Positions 57,345-64,000 of a DNA stretch of 64,000 nt are shown here, in pieces (position 1 is the first letter of the stretch; each line of letters opens with the position of its first letter). The notes below the pieces were generated by a model that saw only the letters and a list, made by a program, of their open reading frames with translations, did not search any database and was not told the DNA's origin. Where the stretch lies: positions 3,603,501 through 3,667,500 of the forward strand of contig NZ_CP013611.1 in the NCBI RefSeq assembly GCF_001482385.1, given 5' to 3'. Source of the stretch: Pseudoalteromonas rubra (lineage in GTDB: Bacteria; Pseudomonadota; Gammaproteobacteria; Enterobacterales; Alteromonadaceae). A program made the position numbers and the translations under genes.

Positions 57345-59027
57345 TTACAGCAGGCTGTTTCTCATAGTGAGAATATGGCGGATCTGATCCCACCTGAGCA
57401 AGCCCATAATTTGTTCGTTATTTTTCTGATTATACACATAGACGGCGCCAGAGCGCTTGTCTTTGAGGATATCAAATGCATCTGCCAGCGTGGCTTGTGT
57501 GCTCAGCCCTTGCAGCTCGATATAAGTGATGGTCATGCTCTGCTCTGAGATCAGGCTGAGGTCATACTCGGCCAGCCGATATCCATGCTCCTCGTCGTAC
57601 ACTATCAGTGGCGTCTGACTGTCGATGGCCGACAAGGTTTCTTTGATTTGCTCTTTGTCGTCCGAGTAGAGGAGTTTAAAGCCCTCGTCCATTTCTTCCA
57701 TAATCCCAACCTTTTGCAGCGCTTCTTTGGCTGGAGAAACCTGATAGGGCAGCGCCTGAAAATCCAGCTGCTGTAAGAAAATAGAACGATTTCCAAAGAC
57801 TTGCAATGCAGTAACATAGGCGCAGGAAATCACAATCATAGCGGGTACGACAATCTGAGGACTGGAGGTCAGTTCCATTACTGCGGTGAGGGCCGCCAGG
57901 GGAGCATGCAGTGTTGCTGCCAGCAACCCGGCCATGCCCAGAACGCCGTAGGTCCCTGCGACGCTGACATCAGGAGAAATATACTGAGCAAAATACGCCA
58001 TTAAGGTACCAATCAAGACTCCCAGTCCGATGACCGGGCCAATGATCCCGCCGGGGATCCCCAGGCCAATGGCAAAGATGGTTGCCAGCAGTTTGGCAAT
58101 CAATATGGTGGTTAGCAGTTGCAGCTCGCCGGGCGTTTCAACGGCAATTTTAATTGCGCTCATACCTGAGCCCATGGCTTCCGGAACCAGGTAGCCTATC
58201 AGTCCGGCCAGTAATCCGGCCAGCATCAGGCGTGGAAACATGCTGATAGGCTTAAAGGTTTTAATGATCATCATCAGGTTCTGATTAAATGCAAAAGCAA
58301 TGGCACCCAGCACAAAACCACACAGAATCAAAAACGGATAATGCCAGAACGACAATGCCGAGACGCTGATGAGTGATAACTCCAGGTCGTGGCCAAACAC
58401 GTATTGCGTTGCCAGGGCGCCTGTCACCGCTGCCAGCATGATTGGCACGAAAATGTGAATTTTGTATTCCCGCAGTACCACTTCCATAACAAAGATGACG
58501 GCGGCCAGAGGGGTATTAAACGAAGCTGCAATGCCCGCTGCAACACCACATCCGGCCAGTGTCCGGGCTGCGTTCATGGGCAAATGCAGGCGCTCGGCCA
58601 GAATGCTGGCACCTGTCGCGCCCATGTGTACAGATGGACCCTCGCGTCCGACTGAAAAGCCACTGATGAGTGCCACAGCGCCACCGAAAAATTGATTGAC
58701 CGAGTTCCAGATGGGCATTTGTCCATAATGCTGTTTGATACGATAGATCACAAACGGGATGCCGAGGCGATAGTGTTTAAACCCGGTCAGACTGGCAAAC
58801 AGGGCGATCAGTAAAGCGGCACCGACAGGCAGCAGTACCCGCTGGTGTTCCGGCAAGGTGGTGAAATCATCTGGACTGTCTAAAAATGTGCTTTGCACCA
58901 GCATGATGGTGAGACGAAACAAGATGATCAATATTGCTGCAATTAAGCCGGCACCAATTCCCAGTAAGCAAAGCTGGATGGAAGTTTTGGGTTTCGCTAA
59001 GCGACGGCGTACATTATCGAACGACAT
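57345..59027 (-). CDS. ClC family chloride channel/transporter with CBS pair
   Basis: 560 residues. Membrane ClC domain (about 1-415) with SGFSVGREGPSVHMGA (gating Glu129) and GIPGGIIGPVIGLG; the first selectivity motif reads MGSGMSAIK rather than the usual GSGIP. The C-terminal ~140 residues (from about 430) form two CBS-like domains ending in GAVYVYNQKNNEQIMGLL. The gating glutamate suggests H+/Cl- exchange. Divergent from erpA; hemJ follows it. Confidence 0.92.
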   Translation of the reverse strand: MSFDNVRRRLAKPKTSIQLCLLGIGAGLIAAILIILFRLTIMLVQSTFLDSPDDFTTLPEHQRVLLPVGAALLIALFASLTGFKHYRLGIPFVIYRIKQHYGQMPIWNSVNQFFGGAVALISGFSVGREGPSVHMGATGASILAERLHLPMNAARTLAGCGVAAGIAASFNTPLAAVIFVMEVVLREYKIHIFVPIMLAAVTGALATQYVFGHDLELSLISVSALSFWHYPFLILCGFVLGAIAFAFNQNLMMIIKTFKPISMFPRLMLAGLLAGLIGYLVPEAMGSGMSAIKIAVETPGELQLLTTILIAKLLATIFAIGLGIPGGIIGPVIGLGVLIGTLMAYFAQYISPDVSVAGTYGVLGMAGLLAATLHAPLAALTAVMELTSSPQIVVPAMIVISCAYVTALQVFGNRSIFLQQLDFQALPYQVSPAKEALQKVGIMEEMDEGFKLLYSDDKEQIKETLSAIDSQTPLIVYDEEHGYRLAEYDLSLISEQSMTITYIELQGLSTQATLADAFDILKDKRSGAVYVYNQKNNEQIMGLLRWDQIRHILTMRNSLL

Positions 59028-59186
59028 ACAATATTGGCCTGTTGAGAATCTGATTTGTTGCGAGTGCAGTTGTCCTGCCTAGCTGCCTGTACTAGCTCAA
59101 TCCTGAGGTTTTTCATAATGCCCGAACACTCGCCAAAGTCAGCGCTGTGGTACTTGATTTCCGGGAAGACAGCAGAAGTAGCATAG

Positions 59187-59207
59187 TACACTTGGTGGAT
59201 AAGTGTA
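59187..59207. repeat. Inverted repeat in the clc/erpA intergenic region
   Basis: TACACTT and AAGTGTA form perfect 7-base arms around seven bases. It lies in the 339-base gap 59028-59366, whose other contents are the erpA promoter and IscR site and the unassigned clc promoter. Confidence 0.35.
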
Positions 59208-59301
59208 TCAAATAATCTAAGTCCTTGTAATTAAGTAAATCAAACGACTAGGTAACGCAGAGGAGGGAATATGGAGATCGTTGCTGGATGAGTGCCAGTC
59301 T

Positions 59302-59326
59302 ATACTTGATTAAAATAGTCAGGTAT
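59302..59326 (+). promoter_or_regulatory. Type 1 IscR site overlapping the erpA promoter
   Basis: This 25-base stretch (ATACTTGATTAA ... AGTCAGGTAT) matches 24 of 25 positions of the type 1 IscR consensus ATASYYGACTRWWWYAGTCR-RSTAT; only one C of GACT differs. It spans the -35 and spacer of the erpA promoter, so [2Fe-2S]-IscR would repress erpA when Fe-S supply is adequate. Confidence 0.85.
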
Positions 59327-59334
59327 TAGATAAT
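59306..59334 (+). promoter_or_regulatory. erpA promoter
   Basis: TTGATT (59306-59311), a 17-base spacer and GATAAT (59329-59334), 32 bases before the erpA ATG. Both hexamers are close to consensus, and spacing is ideal. Confidence 0.75.
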
Positions 59335-59366
59335 TCCGCTATTAAATGTACAGGGGTCGAATACAC

Positions 59367-59705
59367 ATGTCTGATCAGATACCAATTAAATTTTCCGATG
59401 CGGCGGCTAGCCGTGTGAAAGAACTTATCTCTGAAGAAGAAAACCCTAACCTTAAACTGCGAGTGTATGTGACTGGCGGTGGGTGCTCTGGGTTCCAGTA
59501 CGGATTTACCTTTGACGAAAAAACCAATCCGGGTGACCTGGAAATTGAGAAAAACGGAGTGTCCATGGTGGTTGATCCAATGAGCATTCAGTATCTGGTC
59601 GATGGTGAGGTTGATTACACTGAAGGTCTCGAAGGTGCGCGCTTTTTTGTCAGCAACCCTAACGCAACCACCACCTGTGGTTGCGGTGCGAGCTTCAGCG
59701 TATAA
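59367..59705 (+). CDS. erpA: Iron-sulfur cluster insertion protein ErpA
   Basis: A-type carrier that delivers Fe-S clusters to apoproteins, e.g. for isoprenoid synthesis and respiration. 112 residues from ATG 59367 ([20 protein letters not shown]). The three cluster ligands are Cys40 in [12 protein letters not shown] and Cys104/Cys106 in [10 protein letters not shown]. Monocistronic, with its own promoter and an IscR operator. In E. coli it also lies beside clcA and hemL. Confidence 0.97.
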   Translation: MSDQIPIKFSDAAASRVKELISEEENPNLKLRVYVTGGGCSGFQYGFTFDEKTNPGDLEIEKNGVSMVVDPMSIQYLVDGEVDYTEGLEGARFFVSNPNATTTCGCGASFSV

Positions 59706-59734
59706 AGTCATCCTGATGTAGCATATTTACTCTC

Positions 59735-59763
59735 AAAGGCCATGCATAAGCATGGCCTTTTTG
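59735..59763 (+). terminator. Intrinsic terminator after erpA
   Basis: AAAGGCCATGC (59735-59745) pairs with GCATGGCCTTT (59750-59760), loop ATAA, followed by more T's, 30 bases after the erpA stop. Confidence 0.85.
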
Positions 59764-59864
59764 TATCTAAAATTAGACCAAAAGCGACCATCTTTTTTCT
59801 GTACAGTTTGCTAAAGTACCTGTACATGACCAAAACACGGGTGTGTGAGTCAGCACGGTGCTGG

Positions 59865-60041
59865 CTATCCCGGGTTGGTAAGGTGGATCATCAGAACAAA
59901 AAATCCCAGCACCAGAGTGGAAAAAGCGAGAATATAGATGAATCCGCGTTTGCCTTGTTTGAGTGGTACGCCATTTACACGTAAAAAGTAATACCAACCC
60001 AGACAGAGCAAAATGGGTAGCAAAAATATGAGCCGGATCAT
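59865..60041 (-). CDS. Small membrane protein, unknown (58 aa)
   Basis: ATG 60041 has GGGAG about 8 bases upstream. The protein has two hydrophobic helices (MIRLIFLLPILLCLGWYYF and IYILAFSTLVLGFFVLMIHL) joined by a basic loop (VNGVPLKQGKRGF). No family recognised, though small two-helix proteins of this type are common. The AT-rich region upstream supplies no obvious -35/-10. Convergent with erpA. Confidence 0.7.
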   Translation of the reverse strand: MIRLIFLLPILLCLGWYYFLRVNGVPLKQGKRGFIYILAFSTLVLGFFVLMIHLTNPG

Positions 60042-60380
60042 CAAAAATTCTCCCAAAATTTGTTACTTTATGACAGGTTAGCGCTAAACCACTATTTTTT
60101 AAAGAAAAAATAAATTATTTCGTATACTGGTACAAGATATAAAATTTTTGTTAAAGTGTCACAGTAATCTTACCTCTCTATTTTAGGTAAGAAAGTTGCA
60201 AATTTAATTAGGTGTTAGAGAAAAGATCGTCTATACCTAATTTGGTACATAGGAACAGGGCAGGCAAATTGGGTGTTTTATGCCCAGCTTATGTGTCCTG
60301 TTATAAAACAAGCTGCCGGTCGAGACGGGCAAATTTCGTAAGGCAGCATTAATTAATCATCGAGTAGGAGATGTTTTATT
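60042..60380. other. Leader region of the XRE regulator gene
   Basis: 339 bases, AT-rich near 60100-60140. It contains TATACT at 60126-60131 (possible -10), AACAGG/CCTGTT arms (60254-60303 region) enclosing GGGT/GCCC, and TGCCGGT/ACGGGCA (60314-60331, loop CGAG, one mismatch). The spread suggests a long leader with several hairpins, or simply promoters in both directions. No ORF is supported. Confidence 0.35.
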
Positions 60381-60626
60381 ATGATGGGGAAAACGGTTTC
60401 TTCTGAGGAAAACAGTAAGTTGACTAAGTGGCTAAAATCAAAGCGTCACGAGAAAGGTCATACAATGCGCAGTCTGGCCCAGGTGTTAGGTACACCACAT
60501 TCTTTCATTGGCAAAATTGAGAATCAGGAACGTCGTTTAGACGTGATTGAATTTCTGCGTTACTGTGAAGCGCTGGAAGTCGACCCATATGAAGGTCTGG
60601 CTCTGATCAAAGAAGAGCAGATGTAA
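60381..60626 (+). CDS. XRE family helix-turn-helix protein (81 aa)
   Basis: A single helix-turn-helix domain: LTKWLKSKRHEKGHTMRSLAQ, LGTPHSFIGKIENQERRLDV and IEFLRYCEALEVDPYE are a cro/C1-type DNA-binding fold with a short tail. AGGAG lies 10 bases before ATG 60381. No partner (toxin, phage or restriction gene) is adjacent, so it looks like a stand-alone chromosomal regulator. Targets unknown. Confidence 0.88.
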   Translation: MMGKTVSSEENSKLTKWLKSKRHEKGHTMRSLAQVLGTPHSFIGKIENQERRLDVIEFLRYCEALEVDPYEGLALIKEEQM

Positions 60627-60652
60627 ACCACTGGCGTTGCCAGTATGAATGA

Positions 60653-60682
60653 AGGTGCAAGGAGCTGCACCTCTATCCTTTT
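60653..60682 (+). terminator. Hairpin after the XRE gene
   Basis: AGGTGCA (60653-60659) pairs with TGCACCT (60666-60672), loop AGGAGC, followed by CTATCCTTTT. A smaller ACTGGC/GCCAGT hairpin precedes it at 60630-60644. Reasonable terminator for the XRE gene, before convergent ampG. Confidence 0.6.
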
Positions 60683-60711
60683 AACATGGACCAAATACGC
60701 CACGCTTTGTT

Positions 60712-62100
60712 CTAGCGTTTTTCTCCCTGATTGTGATAGTTCTGCTCTATTTGATAGAGTTTATGACGGATTGCGTACAAGAATATCAAAGAAGGCACGA
60801 CCATCAGTGCCGTCAGCGCGAAGAATACCGCCCAGTTTCCCCCCAACCAGTCATCTATTACGACACCACTGTAGCTGGAGAGCACGGTACGACCGAGACT
60901 GCCGAGCGAGGCTAGCAGTGCATAATGGGTTGCGCTGAAAGCGCGATCACATAACATCGAAATGAAGGCCACCATGGCGACCAGCGACCAGGCCTGGGTA
61001 AATCCATCTATGACGATAGCGAGGGCATACAGATGTTCCTTGGGGCCTGCAACGGCTATCCAGGAAAACATCAGGTTAGACGCCGCCATGGCAACACCAC
61101 TGATAAACAGGCCTTTTACAATGCCGTATTTGTGATTAAAGATGCTGCCCAGAAACGCAAAAATAATCGTGATAAGACCGGTTCCCAGTTTTGAATACTG
61201 AGCTATCTGACTGTTGCTAAAGCCAATCTCTTTGTAAAACACGATAGACATGCGTGCCAGAAAGGCCTCACCAATTTTAAACAGAAAAATAAAGGCCAAC
61301 AGGGCCAGGGCCGTTTTGACGCCATTGCGGTTAAAGAAGCTGCGAAACGGCTCAACCAAGGTGACAGCCAGCCAGGCCAGAATGCGCTGCAGTCGATTGT
61401 GTTCCAGCCCACCAAGCTGGGACTGATATTGCGCTTGTAGTTGTTGTTGTGTGTGCTCCCGGTGAGACTGGGGTTCATGGGCACAGAGCGTGACCAGAAA
61501 TAGTGCCAGCATGATCGCTGCGAGCAGTGTATATATCTCGGGCCAGCTGACACCCGGTAAGTCTGCCGCAAAAAACGGTATGGCACCAAGCAGGGCATAG
61601 CCACTCCACCATCCTGATGTTGCCATAGCGGCAGCAGCGGTGGATTTTTCACTTTCTTCTGGTGGCAGGATGTCAATCCGATAGGCGTCTATTGCAATAT
61701 CATGGGTAGCTGCACTCAGAGCAATAATGAAACACAATAATGCAGCCTGATAAAGATCGGCTTTGAGGTCAACTTGACTTAAAGCCAGTGCTGACAGCGC
61801 AACAATCAGTTGTCCGGCTGCGATCCAGCTGCGTCTTTGCCCTAGCCAATTCGTCAGCAATGGCAAGCGAACCCGGTCCAGCAGCGGGGACCACAAAAAG
61901 TTGATAGTGTAGGCACTGAATACAATGCCAAATAACCCTATCATGCTGCGGCTAAGCCCTTCGTCTTTAAGCCAGGCAGACATCACTGAGCCAATTAAAA
62001 CCCAGGGAAAGCCCTGACTGACCCCAAAGGCAAAGACCGTGAGCAGACGTTTATCGCGATAGTAGCTGGCATAGTCACGCAGGCTGGATGAAATGATCAT
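60712..62100 (-). CDS. ampG: Muropeptide MFS transporter AmpG
   Basis: Imports GlcNAc-anhydromuropeptides for cell-wall recycling. 462 residues from ATG 62100 (MIISSSLRDYASYYRDKRLL), twelve or more helices. FAFGVSQGFPWVLIGSVMSAWLKDEGLSRSMIGLFG, LWSPLLDRVRLPLL and AVTHDIAIDAYRI-like ATHDIAIDAYRIDIL are AmpG signatures. A TTG four codons earlier is also possible. Follows the cyclophilin and yajG on the same strand; in E. coli yajG and ampG are adjacent too. Confidence 0.93.
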   Translation of the reverse strand: MIISSSLRDYASYYRDKRLLTVFAFGVSQGFPWVLIGSVMSAWLKDEGLSRSMIGLFGIVFSAYTINFLWSPLLDRVRLPLLTNWLGQRRSWIAAGQLIVALSALALSQVDLKADLYQAALLCFIIALSAATHDIAIDAYRIDILPPEESEKSTAAAAMATSGWWSGYALLGAIPFFAADLPGVSWPEIYTLLAAIMLALFLVTLCAHEPQSHREHTQQQLQAQYQSQLGGLEHNRLQRILAWLAVTLVEPFRSFFNRNGVKTALALLAFIFLFKIGEAFLARMSIVFYKEIGFSNSQIAQYSKLGTGLITIIFAFLGSIFNHKYGIVKGLFISGVAMAASNLMFSWIAVAGPKEHLYALAIVIDGFTQAWSLVAMVAFISMLCDRAFSATHYALLASLGSLGRTVLSSYSGVVIDDWLGGNWAVFFALTALMVVPSLIFLYAIRHKLYQIEQNYHNQGEKR

Positions 62101-62157
62101 AGTGTTTTCCAATCCAGTATCGCCCTGTTATGAGGCAAGGCGATACTGGCTAAGCGA

Positions 62158-62784
62158 TTACTCGAAGGTCTCTTCCGGCAGCATTTCTATGCTGTGGATG
62201 ATCACAGGTGTTTTGGGGATAAAGGTATATCCCAGCTTTTTGTTGTAGTCTGTTTCGACTTGCATGATTTTGTCGAGTGTATCGAAGCCGTCCGCGACGC
62301 TACCAAATACAGCAAAGCCCCATCCGCGTCCGGGGTTAAGGTGGTCATTGTCATCCATATTGAAAAAGAACTGACGGGTTCCTGAATGTGGCTTATTGTC
62401 CTGATAAGCCATGGCAATGGTGTACATATTATTTTTCAGGCCGTTACCGCTCTCGTTAAAGATTGCGGGGCGCTCGAACATGCCATCATAGTCTTTGTCA
62501 TAGCCACCGCCCTGGATCACGAAATCACGCTCGTTGGCCTCGTCCCGCTCTACCCGGTGAAAGACAGAACCTTTATAGTCACCGTTGATCACGTAAGTGA
62601 GAAAGTTGTTGACTGTGATCGGTGCACGGGAGCGATCCAGTTCTACGATCACTTTGCCCAGTGAGGTATTGAGCTGAACTTTAGGAAACAGGTTATCTTT
62701 TTGGACAAAGCGCCCTTCTTTATTGTTCGCAAATGAGAAATTACTTGTCAGTAGTAATGTCAACAGGATCAGGATACGGAGCAT
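62158..62784 (-). CDS. Periplasmic cyclophilin-type peptidyl-prolyl isomerase
   Basis: 208 residues with a signal peptide (MLRILILLTLLLTSNFSFA). Cyclophilin domain: VQLNTSLGKVIVELDRSRAPITVNNFL, VFHRVERDEANERDFVIQGGGYD (with the catalytic Arg/Gln area), RQFFFNMDDNDHLNPGRGWGFAVFG. Prolyl isomerase assisting folding in the periplasm, similar to PpiA. It sits between yajG and ampG, all on the minus strand with short gaps, so probably one operon. Confidence 0.92.
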   Translation of the reverse strand: MLRILILLTLLLTSNFSFANNKEGRFVQKDNLFPKVQLNTSLGKVIVELDRSRAPITVNNFLTYVINGDYKGSVFHRVERDEANERDFVIQGGGYDKDYDGMFERPAIFNESGNGLKNNMYTIAMAYQDNKPHSGTRQFFFNMDDNDHLNPGRGWGFAVFGSVADGFDTLDKIMQVETDYNKKLGYTFIPKTPVIIHSIEMLPEETFE

Positions 62785-62795
62785 AGCTTAGCCTT

Positions 62796-63359
62796 TTATT
62801 GTTGCAAAAAATTAATCAATTCTTTATCCGACAGCATGCGAGTGACCACCTGCTCAGCAAGGCGGTTTAATTGCCCTTCTACCTGAGATTGGTCATGTTT
62901 TAGTGGTTTACTGAATGTTGCTTCACCAGTGAAGGGCTTGGTAAATGTGCGTTGCCCTTTGCTTGCTTCTATAACAAATTCGGCATGCGCTATACTTTCG
63001 TGGCGACTGAGCGTTTCATCAACTTTGGCAATAAAGGTGCGAATGCGCAGTGTCAGCTGAGTATCGCTTTGTGGCGACAGTGTCACCCCGTTGGCCTCAA
63101 GTGCCTGAGCCAATAGTTTGTTTAAGGTGACAGGCAGCTCTGCATTTGGCAGATAAACCGCAGGCTCTTGCTCCAGTACTTTAATGGTGAACTTGGTTGT
63201 TCGATTGTCGATCACCTTAATTGCCAGGGTTTGCGACAACTGGCTGATATTTCCACCTTGATAGCTGGGGTTGAGGATCACTGTTTTAGGTGCACTGCTG
63301 CACCCTGCGAGTAAACTGAGAGCTGCACCAAAGAGAGATGCAGAGAATGCTAAGCGCAT
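62796..63359 (-). CDS. yajG: YajG family lipoprotein
   Basis: 187 residues. Lipoprotein signal MRLAFSASLFGAALSLLAGC (lipobox LAGC). The mature protein starts SSAPKTVILNPSY and continues with a YajG-type fold (LAIKVIDNRTTKFTIKV, AEFVIEASKGQRTFTKPF). Function unknown; conserved next to ampG in gammaproteobacteria. It starts 2 bases after the rlmG stop, so it may be co-transcribed with rlmG. Confidence 0.9.
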   Translation of the reverse strand: MRLAFSASLFGAALSLLAGCSSAPKTVILNPSYQGGNISQLSQTLAIKVIDNRTTKFTIKVLEQEPAVYLPNAELPVTLNKLLAQALEANGVTLSPQSDTQLTLRIRTFIAKVDETLSRHESIAHAEFVIEASKGQRTFTKPFTGEATFSKPLKHDQSQVEGQLNRLAEQVVTRMLSDKELINFLQQ

Positions 63360-63361
63360 GA

Positions 63362-64000
63362 TTAGCTCCTTTTAATAGAACTCAATACGGTAAACTTCTT
63401 ATTATTGCCTATCACCTTACAATTCCCGAACAGGCGCTGCAACTTATCTAGGTAATCAAGGTGGCGATTGCCAATGATCCTTAATTCCCCGCCATTTCTC
63501 AGCGTGTGTTTAGCTTGTAAGAACATTTGCCAGGCAATGTGATCGGTAATGGCCTGTGCCTGATGAAACGGCGGGTTGCATAACACCAGATCGGTGGAGT
63601 TAGGCGAAAAGTTACTGAGACAATCATTTTGCATAAACTGGCAGTCATCTACTCTGTCCGGAAGGTTATGAGTGACGTTTTCGCGAGCACTGGCAACGGC
63701 CATGGCGGATTCATCGACAAATATAACCTGTGCATTTGGCATCCGCGCCAGAGTTTGCAAGCCAATCACGCCGTTTCCACAGCCCAGATCTATCACCCGT
63801 AGTGGTTTTTTACCTGCCGGCAGATAGTTCATAAAGAACCGGGCGCCGATATCCAGAGAGTCACGGGAGAATACATTGGCATGGTTATGTATTGTGAAAG
63901 GGGTGTTCTCCAGCGCCCAGCTGACCGGAAACTTATCTGTCACGGGTTTGCCGGTGGTGGTACAAAAGATTAATCGGGACTTTTTAACCGCCAGGCTGGT
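63362..64000 (-). CDS. rlmG: 23S rRNA (guanine-1835-N2)-methyltransferase RlmG (C-terminal part, cut by window edge)
   Basis: Methylates G1835 of 23S rRNA using S-adenosylmethionine. The frame stays open to the right edge through LAVKKSRLIFC, which aligns with the middle of E. coli RlmG, so the internal GTG at 63943 is not the start. Visible: TIHNHANVFSRDSLDIGARFF, SAM motif VIDLGCGNGVIGLQ, catalytic NPPF in LCNPPFHQAQAITDHIA, and IGNRHLDYLDKLQRLFGNC. These distinguish RlmG from RsmC. The N-terminal half is outside. Confidence 0.93.
   Translation of the reverse strand, partial: TSLAVKKSRLIFCTTTGKPVTDKFPVSWALENTPFTIHNHANVFSRDSLDIGARFFMNYLPAGKKPLRVIDLGCGNGVIGLQTLARMPNAQVIFVDESAMAVASARENVTHNLPDRVDDCQFMQNDCLSNFSPNSTDLVLCNPPFHQAQAITDHIAWQMFLQAKHTLRNGGELRIIGNRHLDYLDKLQRLFGNCKVIGNNKKFTVLSSIKRS

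Overview
This looks like an ordinary chromosomal segment of a marine gammaproteobacterium of the order Alteromonadales, most likely Pseudoalteromonas or a close relative. The reasons are protein-level resemblance to E. coli, Shewanella and Vibrio housekeeping enzymes, the gene pairings (yajG/ampG, ydbH-ynbE-ydbL, gmhA-hldE, glpE-glpG, ubiC-ubiA, glnK-amtB, rpiA-serA), and short intergenic gaps with classical hairpin terminators. I see no insertion sequence, prophage, integron, CRISPR array, rRNA or tRNA. The genus is inference; both window ends cut genes (gsk on the left, rlmG on the right).

Layout. 1-7.2 kb: purine and tRNA functions (gsk, tadA, purL) plus the lytic transglycosylase mltF. 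7.3-11.2 kb: a coiled-coil protein of unknown function and the ydbH-ynbE-ydbL envelope lipid-transport operon. 11.2-19.2 kb: an LPS inner-core cluster on both strands (waaA, a Wzi-like outer-membrane protein, gmhA, hldE, kdkA, a GT9 glycosyltransferase, gmhB), which together make ADP-heptose and attach and phosphorylate Kdo. 19.4-24.9 kb: threonine catabolism (kbl-tdh), rhodanese and rhomboid (glpE-glpG), a secreted FliL-like protein, and ubiquinone synthesis (ubiC-ubiA). 25-29 kb: a LysR regulator, a REC-DUF3369-HD-GYP protein and three small DUF proteins. 29-34.2 kb: tsaD, plsY, folB-folK-uppP, an acetyltransferase, a small secreted protein and a DTW-domain tRNA modification enzyme. 34.2-38.6 kb: a CsrB-type regulatory RNA, then a ferric iron ABC transporter. 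38.9-44.8 kb: DyP peroxidase, argR, mdh, serA, rpiA, formyl-THF ligase and a tail-anchored unknown. 45-54.2 kb: S10 peptidase, a double-REC GGDEF protein, glnK-amtB, PBP1b and a chemoreceptor. 54.3-64 kb: hemL, pyrB, hemJ, a ClC channel, erpA, an XRE regulator, ampG, a periplasmic cyclophilin, yajG and rlmG.

The most rewarding things are non-coding. At 34227-34619 on the minus strand lies a sequence with 23 GGA motifs, many in hairpin loops, a GNRA-loop terminator, a -10 box, and a GacA/UvrY-like palindrome about 160 bp upstream: a CsrB-family RNA that would titrate CsrA. erpA has a near-perfect type 1 IscR site overlapping its promoter. glnK-amtB has an NtrC palindrome and a sigma-54 promoter. 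A 54-residue arginine-rich ORF with a strong Shine-Dalgarno overlaps the 3' end of tadA. A possibly structured segment of unknown identity precedes the DyP peroxidase gene. I found nothing that convincingly represents a wholly new multi-gene system.
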